46,853 nucleotides of DNA from a virus, in the IMG/VR virus record IMGVR_UViG_3300017726_001530, positions 1 to 46,853 of that record; one strand, 5' to 3'. A model generated the notes under the pieces. It saw only the letters and a list, made by a program, of their open reading frames with translations, had not been told where the DNA came from and ran no database searches. Made by a program: the position numbers and the translations under genes. Positions 1-9,465 of this stretch are shown one piece after another; position 1 is the first letter of the stretch, and each line of letters opens with the position of its first letter.

Positions 1-2140
1 AACCTTTAGGGCTGCTTTTCATGATGATGGTACAAGAACAAGATTGTTCGCAGATGGTAATGGTTCTAATGCACACATGACCTTTAATGGTGGTAATGTT
101 GGTGTTGGATTAACAGGCACAAACCACCCAACAACCAGACTACATGTTCAGGGCTCTGGTGCTACTGTAACATCATTAGTTGAATGTACTGATGGCAACC
201 AAGCCAGTCTAGATTTGAAAAATAGCGAAGGACATTACCGACTTATTACTAATGGTGGTCAGCTACAAATATACGATCAAACTGATTCTAGACAACCATT
301 TACTATAGACAGCTCAGGCAACGTCGGCATCGGAACGAGTTCGCCTGCTAGTTTGTTATCGGTTTCTGATGGTGGTAATACTGGTGTAGAAATTATCCCT
401 CAACACGCACATAACAGGAACATTTTGTTTAGTTTTGACAGAGCAGGTACAGGATATAAATCATTAGATATTGATGCCCTTGATGTACATTTCAACATGG
501 GTGGTACTGAAAAAGTCAGAATAGATGCTTCAGGCAACGTAGGTATAGGAACTTCGTCACCAAGCCAAAAGCTAGAAGTAGTTGGTCGTGTTAGAGCAAC
601 AACTGACCCAACTTTTGAAGTTTATGAATCATCAAGTAAAAGAGGTGGTATTCAATGGGATAGCACTAATGATTACACCAATATATTTTCTGTAGGTGGA
701 GATATTAGATTTGATATGAGTGGTGAAAAAGCTCGTATTAATTCTTCAGGCTCACTATTAGGTGGCATAACTGCACAAGTAGGAATAGGTGGCACACCAG
801 CAGATGCAAACTCATTTGAATTATCTAGAGGTTATTTAAACCTTGCTAGAGACGATACATCTAGTGCTAAACAAATAACCTTTGGTAAAAATGGTGCAGT
901 TCATTCGTTTATTGAAACAACTTCTTCAGGCTTAAATCTTGGTGGTGCTAACGTTGGTATTAATACTGCTTCACCTGCACGAAGATTCACAGTACAAGGG
1001 GGTTCTGGTGATAATTTACCAGTTAGGATTATAGGTGGTGCTAGTACAACAAAATCAGCTATGGAGTTTCAAGACCCTAGCACAACAGCAGACTATAAGG
1101 TTACTTTAGGTTCAGTAGGAGATAATTTATTCTTCCAAGCTGGTGGTGCAGAAAGAGCCAGAATAGACAGTTCAGGTAACGTAGGCATATCAACTAATTC
1201 ACCAAGCCAAAAGCTTCATGTCGCAGGTAATATATATGCAGCATCAGGTTTTGTTAATAGTTCAGGTTATCAGCTAAATGGCACATATATCGTTGATAGT
1301 AGTAGAAACCTAGTCAATATAAATTCATTATCTGTTGCAGGTTACATTTATCATACTGGTGATACTGACACGAGTGTTCAATTTTCTACTGACACTATAC
1401 AATTTAATACTGGTGGTTCAAATAGGTTTCAAGTAAAAAATGATGGCATTACAGCTGTCTCTACACCAGTTATTATTACACAACCTAATAGTGCTAAATT
1501 ACAATTTAACCAAACAACATCTAGTACAACAGCAACTAAGGGTAGTATTCAATGGTTTGATAGTGGCAATAAAGCTTGTGGGTCAATAAGGGTAGTAGCT
1601 AATGGGTCAGAAAACAATTCAGGCTTCATGGAGTTTTATGTAACTTCTGAAGCAGATGAAATAACAGACCCATTTGGAATCAATAAAGTTATGACTATTG
1701 CAGATGATGGTGTAACAGTTCATGGCTCACTATCCAAATCATCAGGTTCATTCAAGATAGATCACCCACTTAAACCAGACACACATCATTTAGTTCACTC
1801 ATTTGTAGAGGGACCACAAGCTGATAACCTATATAGAGGTGTTGTTAAACTTGAAAATGGCAGAACTACAATTGACCTAGATGATTGGTTTAATATGACA
1901 GCTGGCACATTCTTAGCCCTTAACAGAGATATACAAGCATTTGTTAACAACTCAGAAACATGGGATGCTGTAAGAGCTAAAGTTATGGGTTCACAACTTA
2001 TCATTGACTGTCAAAACCCAGATTCAAATGCTGAAGTATCTTGGTTAGTTATAGGCGAAAGACAAGATAAAGAAATACATGATTCAGTGTTAACAAATGA
2101 ACATGGAAAAATTATTGTAGAACCTGAAAAGGTGGGTTAG
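1..2140 (+). CDS. Tail fibre protein, C-terminal part (gene continues from the right end of the window)
   Basis: Open from the first bases of the window; base 1 completes the codon begun at 46852-46853, so with the 45409 segment it forms one gene of about 1194 codons. The part here (about 712 residues) has repeated modules of the type SSGNVGIGTSSPSQKLEV, typical of trimeric beta-rich phage fibres. The usual S74 endosialidase chaperone domain is not recognisable at the end. Instead there is a roughly 130-residue C-terminal domain containing VEGPQADNLYRGVV and WLVIGERQD, which I remember from other phage fibres with no assigned function. The product presumably binds the host surface. The TTG at 44 is inside the gene and is not a start. 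Confidence 0.9.
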   Translation, partial: TFRAAFHDDGTRTRLFADGNGSNAHMTFNGGNVGVGLTGTNHPTTRLHVQGSGATVTSLVECTDGNQASLDLKNSEGHYRLITNGGQLQIYDQTDSRQPFTIDSSGNVGIGTSSPASLLSVSDGGNTGVEIIPQHAHNRNILFSFDRAGTGYKSLDIDALDVHFNMGGTEKVRIDASGNVGIGTSSPSQKLEVVGRVRATTDPTFEVYESSSKRGGIQWDSTNDYTNIFSVGGDIRFDMSGEKARINSSGSLLGGITAQVGIGGTPADANSFELSRGYLNLARDDTSSAKQITFGKNGAVHSFIETTSSGLNLGGANVGINTASPARRFTVQGGSGDNLPVRIIGGASTTKSAMEFQDPSTTADYKVTLGSVGDNLFFQAGGAERARIDSSGNVGISTNSPSQKLHVAGNIYAASGFVNSSGYQLNGTYIVDSSRNLVNINSLSVAGYIYHTGDTDTSVQFSTDTIQFNTGGSNRFQVKNDGITAVSTPVIITQPNSAKLQFNQTTSSTTATKGSIQWFDSGNKACGSIRVVANGSENNSGFMEFYVTSEADEITDPFGINKVMTIADDGVTVHGSLSKSSGSFKIDHPLKPDTHHLVHSFVEGPQADNLYRGVVKLENGRTTIDLDDWFNMTAGTFLALNRDIQAFVNNSETWDAVRAKVMGSQLIIDCQNPDSNAEVSWLVIGERQDKEIHDSVLTNEHGKIIVEPEKVG

Positions 2141-2152
2141 AATAATTCTATT

Positions 2153-2419
2153 ATGGCTATTACTAAAAACACAAATGTACAACGATTAGAGGTTTATCCT
2201 CCAGCTGATTCATCAGCAGAAGATACTCATAATGCTGCCCATGAAAATGTCATGGTAGTTTATGAGGACACCATAGATGATCCAAATGACAATGATCTTC
2301 CAGTGGTTGCAACAAGAGTAAAACATTTATCAAAATTTGAATCAGATGGCGGAGATGCTACAGACTACTCAGGTGAAGATGCACTTGTGGTTTCTGTCTG
2401 CGATGCAATCTGGGCATAA
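2153..2419 (+). CDS. Conserved small phage protein, unknown function
   Basis: An 88-residue acidic protein beginning MAITKNTNVQRLEVYP and ending in a tryptophan (DAIWA). It lies 12 bases after the fibre stop, and its stop overlaps the start of the holin-like gene (TAATGA). Proteins beginning this way occur next to fibre genes in other marine phages, but I know of no assigned role. No signal peptide or membrane segment is visible. Its position suggests a virion or tail-associated role, which is inference. Confidence 0.8.
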   Translation: MAITKNTNVQRLEVYPPADSSAEDTHNAAHENVMVVYEDTIDDPNDNDLPVVATRVKHLSKFESDGGDATDYSGEDALVVSVCDAIWA

Positions 2420-2805
2420 TGATAGAATCTTTAATTGGACCAGTTTCCGGTATACTGGATAAGTTTGTCCAAGATAAAGATTTAAAAGAAAAACTCGCTC
2501 ACGAACTAAAAACTGAACTTCATAGAGCTAACATGGCTCAACTTGAAGTTAATAAAATTGAGGCAAATCATCAGTCAATTTTTGTTAGTGGCTGGAGACC
2601 TTTTGTAGGCTGGTGCTGCGGAGTAGCACTAGCTTATCACTTTATACTTGCACCTGTATTAGGACTAATTATAAACATTTATGCACCGGGAGTTTCTCTT
2701 CCTGAGTTCGAATTTAGCCAATTATCTACTATACTTATGGGTATGCTAGGTCTTGGCGGCTTAAGGTCTTGGGAAAAGACAAAAGGTGTATCAAGAGAAA
2801 AATGA
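2419..2805 (+). CDS. Holin of the 3TM (GTA_holin_3TM) type
   Basis: A 128-residue protein with a charged N-terminal helix (residues 15-50), then GWRPFVGW at about 58-65, a hydrophobic stretch 64-90, and a second hydrophobic segment around 102-116 (LSTILMGMLGLGGLRSWEK). The GWRPFVGW start of the membrane region and the GMLGLGGLRSWEK end are characteristic of the three-TM holin family first named for gene transfer agents. It would permeabilise the inner membrane at lysis. It lies within the tail block, far from the other putative lysis genes at 34563-35245. Confidence 0.8.
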   Translation: MIESLIGPVSGILDKFVQDKDLKEKLAHELKTELHRANMAQLEVNKIEANHQSIFVSGWRPFVGWCCGVALAYHFILAPVLGLIINIYAPGVSLPEFEFSQLSTILMGMLGLGGLRSWEKTKGVSREK

Positions 2806-2806
2806 A

Positions 2807-4477
2807 ATGGCTGGATTTAAAATTAACACATTTAGTGGTCTTAACAAAAAGGTGTCTCCAAGACTCCTGCCTGATACTGTTGCCCAAGATACACAAAACT
2901 CATTCTTAGATTCTGGCAGACTAGAAGGGTTAAAAAGCGATACAAATCATTCTTCAGAACCAAGCTCTCATCCGGCATCACATATAGATGCAAACACCAG
3001 AACAGTATTTCAGATCACTAGCTCTAACTGGTTAACATTTACAGGCGATGTTGATATTATAAAAAGCCCGATAAAAGAAGACCCACAGAATAGATTTTAT
3101 TTTACACAAAACGGAGTTGATCCTAAGTATGGACCAAGAAGCACACTAGTCAATGGCTCAGGTCCTTATCCAGCATCTTCATTTATATTGGGTTTACCAA
3201 CCCCAGCAGCATTTACATCAGCACCTAGTGTCAACAATGGTACAGCAGATGCAGGTGCAGCAGTATCTTCAAGGGCATATATTTATACTGAGATCACTGC
3301 CTTCGGGGAAGAAGGACCACCGTCAGCAGTTACATCTAATGAAATTGTTGATGCCTCAAATGGAGCTACAGTTACATTAGCTTTGCCAGCAGCGAGTAGT
3401 GGAAATTATAATATAGCGAAAAGAAGAATATATAGAACTGATGTTAATGGTGTCTTTAGATTTGTAAAAGATGTGGCTGGGACATCAGCAGGAAACATAA
3501 CAGAAGATGTCCTAGACGATTTGCTCGGAGAAGAAATAGAGTCCGCAGACAACCTAGCACCACCAGACACAACTTCATCAGATCATCCTGATGGACCTAT
3601 GATTGGCATAACTTCTCTGCCAAATGGTATTACAGCAGGCTTCTCAGGCAATACTTTGCTATTTAGTGAGGCTTACCTACCGCACTCATATCCACTTGCT
3701 AACCAACTAACAACCAAAGATGACATAGTTGCTATAGCTTCAATAGCTTCTGGTTTACTAGTAACAACCAAAGGAAAACCTCTTATGGCATCAGGCACTG
3801 ATCCAAGTGCTATTGCTATAGTGGAGATTGATGCTAACTTGCCAAATGCCAATAAAAAATCATTAGTTGATATGGGTGAATATGCTATCTATTCCTCTCC
3901 AGATGGTTTGGTTTTAGCATCTGCATCAGGAATCCAACTAATTACACAACAGATATTTACCAGAGATCAGTGGCAAGAATATTATCCAGAGAATATTGAA
4001 GGTTATGAGTACGAAGGCAAATACATAGGATTTACTTATGATGGTTCTAACAATAATACCAAGAAGGGATTTATTTTTGATCCAAGAGGCGGGGCTAATG
4101 CCTTTGTTAATCTAGATTTTTATGCACATGCAGGTTACAACGATAGAGAAAATGATATTTTATATTTAGTTATAGATGGAGTTCTAAAAACATTCTCTAA
4201 CAATGCAACACGAAGAGCATACACTTGGAAGTCAAAACAATTTTTTTCAAACAGACCTCTATCTCCCGGTGTAGCAAAAGTAGATGCAGATTCTTATAAC
4301 AGCTTAACCTTTAAACTTTTTGCAGATGGAACTCTTAAACATACACAAACAGTTGCCAATGGTGATGTATTTAGATTACCGGGTGGCTATAGAGCAAAAG
4401 AGTTTGAGGTCCAGTTGGAGGGTACAGATACCATAAACGAAGTTTGTGTTTATGAAAGTGCACGGGAGATTACCTAG
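2807..4477 (+). CDS. Putative tail structural (nozzle or propeller-like) protein
   Basis: About 556 residues from the ATG at 2807; the frame is open from a GTG at 2786, but MAGFKINTFSGLNKKVSPRL is the typical beginning of this family. The NKKVSPRLLPDTVAQDTQN region resembles the N-terminus of phage tail proteins usually annotated only as structural. Residues about 150-230 look like a fibronectin III-type domain (YTEITAFGEEGPPSAV). The rest is beta-rich, consistent with a propeller or nozzle. It overlaps the preceding gene and abuts the following GTG start. The exact place in the tail is inference. Confidence 0.65.
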   Translation: MAGFKINTFSGLNKKVSPRLLPDTVAQDTQNSFLDSGRLEGLKSDTNHSSEPSSHPASHIDANTRTVFQITSSNWLTFTGDVDIIKSPIKEDPQNRFYFTQNGVDPKYGPRSTLVNGSGPYPASSFILGLPTPAAFTSAPSVNNGTADAGAAVSSRAYIYTEITAFGEEGPPSAVTSNEIVDASNGATVTLALPAASSGNYNIAKRRIYRTDVNGVFRFVKDVAGTSAGNITEDVLDDLLGEEIESADNLAPPDTTSSDHPDGPMIGITSLPNGITAGFSGNTLLFSEAYLPHSYPLANQLTTKDDIVAIASIASGLLVTTKGKPLMASGTDPSAIAIVEIDANLPNANKKSLVDMGEYAIYSSPDGLVLASASGIQLITQQIFTRDQWQEYYPENIEGYEYEGKYIGFTYDGSNNNTKKGFIFDPRGGANAFVNLDFYAHAGYNDRENDILYLVIDGVLKTFSNNATRRAYTWKSKQFFSNRPLSPGVAKVDADSYNSLTFKLFADGTLKHTQTVANGDVFRLPGGYRAKEFEVQLEGTDTINEVCVYESAREIT

Positions 4478-5754
4478 TGGCAAATCAGTTACTTAACAAA
4501 AAAAGAAAAAGACAAGGAGCTAAAGGAACATTCCCTGTACCTAAAGATTTTAGCCCAGAAGGTAAAAGATTTGCTCAACATATAATAGACAACATACAGC
4601 AGCTCACCGGGGAAAAGGGAAATGTTTTAGACAAAGCAGTAACCTTCAATGATTTAATTGCATCTGGTCTAGCTAAAAAAAATACTGTAACAGTAAGCTC
4701 AGGATCAGCTGGTGCTGGTTTCTTGGGAACCATAGATCAAGGAGTTGACTCTGCAAGCATTCCAACAGGAGTAACTGCTTCAGGTGCTTTTCAAAACATT
4801 GTAGTTTCTTTTAATAGACCTCTTTATGCAGGTCATTCACATACAGAGGTTTGGGTAAACAACTCTGATAACTTTGCTACCAAAGTTTTCTTAGGGCAAA
4901 CATCTTCTACTATCTTTAATCACAGAACAGGAAATGGAGTAACTAAATATTATTGGGTTAGGCATGTTAATAAAAATGGAATAGCCGGATCATTTCAAGA
5001 TGATAATGGTGTTTTTGCTTCTACTGTAACTGTTGGCACAACTGACATAACTAATTTAGCTGTAACAAGTGCAAAGATACAAGACCTAGCTGTTGATAAA
5101 CTGACAGGCTCTTTTGCAACTTTTGCTTCTACTGTCACTGGTAACTTAGATGTAACTAATCTAACTGGAACTTTTGCCAACCTAGAAAATGTAGTTACAG
5201 GAGAACTTTCAGCAGATTCTATAAAAATAGACAATGTCACAATAGACACAGATGGCAGCGGTAATCTAATAATAAAATCAAATGGTGTTAATCAAGGTCA
5301 ACTTGCTACTAAAGCTGCAGGTGCTTTTAAAACATTTGCCAGAGGATCAGTAACAATTGGTGCTTCTGGAGAAGGTGGTTCTTATGTAGAAGTAATAAGC
5401 TTTGGTACTTCTGGTGGTGGAAACCAGTCTTCTTTTGTTGCAGGAGAGGCAGGAGTTTATTCAGCATTTTATTCTGGTAACTTGGCTGATCCTGATGAAA
5501 ACATAGCAGGAGATGATGGAGCAGACATATTAATGCAAGTCTATAGTAATACTAATAGCACCATGAACACTTCAAAGACTATGAGACTTTATGCAGAAAG
5601 AGGTATGGGTTTTACGGTTGCAACTGTTTTCACAGCAGCAAAAGATGAATCATTTCAAGTAAGAGTTTTTGTTAAAGAGAATAATGGTTTAACTAACAAT
5701 GCTTTTGTTGATAATAATTTTTTACAAGTTATGAGGATAACTAAGGGACAATAA
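4477..5754 (+). CDS. Putative tail tip or fibre-attachment protein
   Basis: A 425-residue protein with a GTG start overlapping the stop of the preceding gene by one base. The N-terminus is basic (NKKRKRQGAKG). A fibronectin-like central part contains HTEVWVNNSDNF and YYWVRHVNKNGIAGSF, the pattern of domains in lambda J-type tail tip proteins. It is followed by a region with repeated FATFASTVTG and FANLENVVTG units and a beta-rich C-terminus that may form a tip. Acting as tail tip or adaptor for fibres is an inference from domain style and position. Confidence 0.6.
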   Translation: MANQLLNKKRKRQGAKGTFPVPKDFSPEGKRFAQHIIDNIQQLTGEKGNVLDKAVTFNDLIASGLAKKNTVTVSSGSAGAGFLGTIDQGVDSASIPTGVTASGAFQNIVVSFNRPLYAGHSHTEVWVNNSDNFATKVFLGQTSSTIFNHRTGNGVTKYYWVRHVNKNGIAGSFQDDNGVFASTVTVGTTDITNLAVTSAKIQDLAVDKLTGSFATFASTVTGNLDVTNLTGTFANLENVVTGELSADSIKIDNVTIDTDGSGNLIIKSNGVNQGQLATKAAGAFKTFARGSVTIGASGEGGSYVEVISFGTSGGGNQSSFVAGEAGVYSAFYSGNLADPDENIAGDDGADILMQVYSNTNSTMNTSKTMRLYAERGMGFTVATVFTAAKDESFQVRVFVKENNGLTNNAFVDNNFLQVMRITKGQ

Positions 5755-6041
5755 TGAGAAAGTTTAGATTAAGAACCGGCACATTTATGCAGGATTTAAG
5801 AAAACAAAGAGACTTAGCTCTGGCTAGATGTGATTGGACCCAAGCTGTTGATAGCCCACTTTCAGATGAAGATAAAACTTTATGGGCTACATATAGACAG
5901 GCTCTCAGAGATTTTCCAGAAAATGTAGGGACATATTCTGAAGAAGATGATGTTATAAATTTTCCTAACCCACCCGGCTATGCTGGTGATCAACCGATGC
6001 CAGATATTAGTATACCAACACCTACTCCTGAACCAGAGTAA
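5754..6041 (+). CDS. Phage tail assembly chaperone-like protein
   Basis: A 95-residue protein. Residues about 14-58 have the family pattern RDLALARCDWTQ, then DSPLSDEDKTLWATYRQALRDFP, which matches the Phage_tail_APC (tail assembly chaperone) family well. The C-terminus is proline-rich and acidic (PDISIPTPTPEPE). It starts one base inside the stop of the preceding gene (TAATGA). Proteins of this family accompany fibre or tail-tip genes and are thought to aid their assembly. Confidence 0.75.
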   Translation: MRKFRLRTGTFMQDLRKQRDLALARCDWTQAVDSPLSDEDKTLWATYRQALRDFPENVGTYSEEDDVINFPNPPGYAGDQPMPDISIPTPTPEPE

Positions 6042-6082
6042 ATTTTTTGATACATTATGCAAAAAATGGTATCTTACAAACA

Positions 6083-6487
6083 ATGCTAACTAAAGTAGAT
6101 GTAAGGGTTTACTGGGATTTAATAGCTCAGGGTATTTGGGAAATAAAAAATACTTCCAACCCGGACTGGAAACCAGAAGACATTTATGCAGCACTACTTA
6201 ATAATGTAGCAGAGTTGTATATTGATATAGACGAAGAACCTTGTGAAAGTTTTATTATTTTACAAGAAAAGCCTAATATTTTTATGCCAACTAAATCATT
6301 TTTGATTTGGATTGCGTATGATAAAAGAGGCGGAGCAGCTAGTAAGTATATGTCTCATATAGAGCAAATGGCAAAAGAACGAGGTTGTAATAAAATTGAG
6401 TTCTGGACACCGCATAAAAAACTAGCCAAAGCGTTGGAATCAATAGACTATGAAACTAAACTATATGTAGTGGAGAAAAAAATATAA
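6083..6487 (+). CDS. GNAT-like (acetyltransferase fold) phage protein
   Basis: About 134 residues from the ATG at 6083; a TTG at 6047 would add 12 residues, and neither has a clear ribosome-binding site. The order WDLIAQGIWEI, a central beta strand pair, then YDKRGGAASKYMSHIEQMAKERGCNKIEFWTPH resembles the small GNAT-type proteins found beside structural genes of podoviruses, with the RGGAASKYM stretch where acetyl-CoA would bind. Substrate and catalytic activity are unknown. It overlaps the next start (TAATG). Confidence 0.55.
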   Translation: MLTKVDVRVYWDLIAQGIWEIKNTSNPDWKPEDIYAALLNNVAELYIDIDEEPCESFIILQEKPNIFMPTKSFLIWIAYDKRGGAASKYMSHIEQMAKERGCNKIEFWTPHKKLAKALESIDYETKLYVVEKKI

Positions 6488-7059
6488 TGTCATTCGGTGG
6501 AAGTGGATCAACAACAATAAAAGATACAGCATCACAAAAGGCTTTAGCCTCAATAGCTGCACGAAGATTTAATCTTTATCAACAGTACTATGTCCCATTA
6601 GAAAATCAATATATAAGTGATGTTTATAGTATGATGGATCAATCTGCATTCGATACTGTCTCAGGTTTCGTCAATGCAGCAACTCAACCACAATTTCAAG
6701 CAGCAGCAAAAAATATGCAGAGCATGGCATTCCAAAGAGGTATGGACCCTATGAGCGGTCAGTTTCAGGCTAGGTCAGAAGAAATGGCAAGAACACAGGC
6801 AAGAGGTCAATCAGATGCTTTAGCTCAGGGTTTATCATCACAAGTTGATAGATATTATCAAGGCATGCAAAATATTATTGCTATGGGTCAAGGTCAAGCA
6901 GGAGATGCTATACAGGGCTTAGGAGATATTGGTAAGCAAGCACAAGGAATAGCTGCGGCAAGAGCAAGATCAGCCTTAGCTGGAGACCTTTCTAGAAGCC
7001 AAACTATAGGAACAGCAATTGGCACAGGCATAGGTTTGTCTAGTATGGGAGATAATTAA
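6487..7059 (+). CDS. Putative internal virion protein, small
   Basis: A 190-residue protein rich in Gln, Ala, Ser and Gly, predicted mainly helical (QPQFQAAAKNMQSMAFQRGM), ending in a glycine-rich hydrophobic stretch (IGTAIGTGIGLSSMG). It starts at the overlap TAATG of the previous gene and is followed by another such overlap. Small Ala/Gln-rich helical proteins ahead of giant internal proteins are typical of ejected virion proteins of podoviruses. That role is inferred from composition and order, not from a recognised domain. Confidence 0.5.
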   Translation: MSFGGSGSTTIKDTASQKALASIAARRFNLYQQYYVPLENQYISDVYSMMDQSAFDTVSGFVNAATQPQFQAAAKNMQSMAFQRGMDPMSGQFQARSEEMARTQARGQSDALAQGLSSQVDRYYQGMQNIIAMGQGQAGDAIQGLGDIGKQAQGIAAARARSALAGDLSRSQTIGTAIGTGIGLSSMGDN

Positions 7060-7511
7060 TGGCATTCTACACACAAGGCGGAGGTTTGTTCCAAGGTCAA
7101 AATACTTATGTCAACCCATATAGACAAGGTGATCAATCTGCTCAAGATACTTTAGCTGATCTTTACGAAGCTGAGTTTCAGGACTATTTAAATAGATTCT
7201 TTCCAGTAGAACAAGACTTAATAGAGCAAATGACCACAGGTTTTGGAGAATTGCAACAAGAAGAAATAGGTAGAGCTCAAAGAGCAGTAGCTAGACAATA
7301 CTCAAATGTTAGAGGACAAGAAGGCAGAAGAATGTCTGGTTTTGGATTAGCATTAAGACCAGAATCAGGTAACGATTTTAGAAGATCAGAAACTTCAGCT
7401 TTAGTTGCAGCTAGAAATTTTGCTAGAATAAGATCAGAACAAAGAAGATCAGATGTACTTTCCGGTGGTCTTGGAAGTGCAATGAATGAAAGGAGTGCAT
7501 TAGGTGGCTAA
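7059..7511 (+). CDS. Putative internal virion protein, Gln/Arg-rich
   Basis: A 150-residue, helix-rich protein beginning MAFYTQGGGLFQGQ, with many Gln and Arg residues (GRAQRAVARQYSNVRGQEGRRM). It overlaps both neighbours by a few bases and so is translated in tight series with them. No recognised domain. Its composition is much like that of its upstream neighbour, and I infer a virion-internal or ejected protein from the gene order. Confidence 0.5.
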   Translation: MAFYTQGGGLFQGQNTYVNPYRQGDQSAQDTLADLYEAEFQDYLNRFFPVEQDLIEQMTTGFGELQQEEIGRAQRAVARQYSNVRGQEGRRMSGFGLALRPESGNDFRRSETSALVAARNFARIRSEQRRSDVLSGGLGSAMNERSALGG

Positions 7512-7752
7512 AGGATTATTAGGAGTTGGAGCTCTACAAAAAAAACAAGCTATGTCAGGATTGACTCAAGCAGCTGGATTAGAAGCACAACAAGATATTG
7601 CTGAAGAACAACTTTATCAACAAAGAAAAGCAGCTCAAGCCCAAACAACAGGGACTATGACTGCGGTTGGAGCTTATGTTGGGGCTGGTACTGCTGTTGG
7701 CGGTGTTCCCGGTGCAGTTATTGGGTTTTTAATAGGGAAGTTATTCGGATGA
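7504..7752 (+). CDS. Small glycine-zipper membrane-active protein
   Basis: An 82-residue protein from a GTG at 7504, overlapping the preceding gene by 8 bases. The first half is helical and Gln-rich. The last 30 residues form a glycine-zipper hydrophobic segment (GAYVGAGTAVGGVPGAVIGF), ending in LIGKLFG. Such segments insert into membranes, so a role in forming a DNA-ejection conduit is possible. This is inference; no family was recognised. Confidence 0.5.
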   Translation: MAKGLLGVGALQKKQAMSGLTQAAGLEAQQDIAEEQLYQQRKAAQAQTTGTMTAVGAYVGAGTAVGGVPGAVIGFLIGKLFG

Positions 7753-9461
7753 GTTTTGGTAAAGGATTTAATGATAGCTTAAGTGTCATGTTAAGCATGG
7801 ATAGGCTTAACCTTTTAAAAGAAGAACAAGAGCTTTCAAAAGATAGAGAAGCAGAAGTTACACAAGATATAGCTAATGTTGATCCAGACTTAGCTGGACA
7901 ATTTGCTGAAGGCACTACTGTTAGAGAGGCTGGAGATATATCAACATTAAGAGCTCAACAGGCACAAATAGAATCATCTCAAGCAACAACAAGGTTAAGG
8001 GGTCAACAGTCAGATACAATTGATATTGAATTAGAGGGCTATCGTGAAAGGCTGGCAACTTCTGATGCTACTTCACAAGCAAACTTAAGAAATATTGAAT
8101 TATCTAATGAGAATGTTGAGATGGATAACATTATAAAAAGGAAAGGGATTACTAATCAACAAGACTATGACAATGCTAGAACTTCTTTAGATATATTGAA
8201 CGGTTTGATGGTACATGCAAACGATAAAACTTTTATGGAATCAAAAGGAACATCAGCTTATGATTTAGTTATAAATGGTTTTGCAGAACAAGCTAATACT
8301 TTAGACAGAGCAGGTTCAGTAGACCTTCTTTCAATGTTAGATAAAGACTATGCAAAAAACATGATAGCACTGGAACCTTTATTTCAAGCATTGCAATCTG
8401 ATGGAGGATTAGAAAATGTTAATTTTGGTGACTACAACACAGAACTAAACAAAATGCTCGATATAAGAAAAAATGAATTTATTGGAAAAACATTTAAAAA
8501 ATCAGACGGAAGTAAAGCAAAAATAACGGGTTTAAATATAGATTTTAATTCTTTAGAAGCTGTTTCAGGCTCAGAAAGATCAGGTGGCAATGTTTTACTT
8601 AAAGCAACATTTAGTCTTGACGATGGTACTGAAGCACTATCATATATCCCAGATTCAACAAGAGCTGTCATAAGTGAATCATTAGAATCTACAGATGCCT
8701 TCTCAATTTCTCTAAATGATTTAATGGACACAGCATCATCCTCTAGAGCTATAATACAAAATGCATTAAATCCAAATAATGTTGCAGTTTTTCAAGTTGC
8801 AGCTGATGTGAATGAAAGAAGAAAAAACCTATATGAAACAGACCCAAGAGAATTAACAAACATTAACAATAAAGCCATTGAGACATTTGGTGTTTTATCA
8901 AACAGATTTGCCCAACTACTAGCAATGGACTCTCAATTGAATAGAGAAATAGTCTCTATTGGTGGTTCTGATGCAGGTAAAGAAAGTGAATCAATTGCTA
9001 AATTAAATTCTAAATATAACTTTTTAGATGATGTTGATGTGCTCACTGCCTCTGAAGCAGAAGACCTTGGTATCGATGCCGAAGATGGGCAAATTTATTA
9101 CAGATTCAAAAGAGATGAAAACAATGTACCAATTAAGTCTGTCAGGCAATCACTAGTTGATCAAAATGTTCCAAGCATAGAAGAAATATCAAATGGACTA
9201 AAAGCAGGCACACCATTTGAAAAAACAAAAACAGAAACAAGAGTACAACAAACATATAATATTGGTGGAATTTCAGTAAGTAGAACCGATTCTTTAGATT
9301 CTGTTTTGCCGCAAATTAAAAATAGTAATCCACAAATAGATGCTGCTGATATAGATAATTACATAGCTGCGGCAAGAATAGCAGCAAGAAACAGAGGACT
9401 AGGAGAATTGTCAGATCAGGCAATATTAGACTTATTGTCTAAATATCCTTTGCTAAGGTAA
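7749..9461 (+). CDS. Putative internal virion protein, 570 residues
   Basis: A 570-residue mostly helical, acidic protein. The N-terminal 130 residues are coiled-coil-like (RLNLLKEEQELSKDREAEV; RAQQAQIESSQATTRLRGQQ). No catalytic motif or membrane segment is evident. It overlaps the previous stop by four bases (ATGA) and ends four bases before the giant polyvalent protein, so the two are probably made together. By position it corresponds to the internal core proteins of podoviruses; sequence similarity to any known one was not recognised. Confidence 0.5.
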   Translation: MSFGKGFNDSLSVMLSMDRLNLLKEEQELSKDREAEVTQDIANVDPDLAGQFAEGTTVREAGDISTLRAQQAQIESSQATTRLRGQQSDTIDIELEGYRERLATSDATSQANLRNIELSNENVEMDNIIKRKGITNQQDYDNARTSLDILNGLMVHANDKTFMESKGTSAYDLVINGFAEQANTLDRAGSVDLLSMLDKDYAKNMIALEPLFQALQSDGGLENVNFGDYNTELNKMLDIRKNEFIGKTFKKSDGSKAKITGLNIDFNSLEAVSGSERSGGNVLLKATFSLDDGTEALSYIPDSTRAVISESLESTDAFSISLNDLMDTASSSRAIIQNALNPNNVAVFQVAADVNERRKNLYETDPRELTNINNKAIETFGVLSNRFAQLLAMDSQLNREIVSIGGSDAGKESESIAKLNSKYNFLDDVDVLTASEAEDLGIDAEDGQIYYRFKRDENNVPIKSVRQSLVDQNVPSIEEISNGLKAGTPFEKTKTETRVQQTYNIGGISVSRTDSLDSVLPQIKNSNPQIDAADIDNYIAAARIAARNRGLGELSDQAILDLLSKYPLLR

Positions 9462-9465
9462 CAAT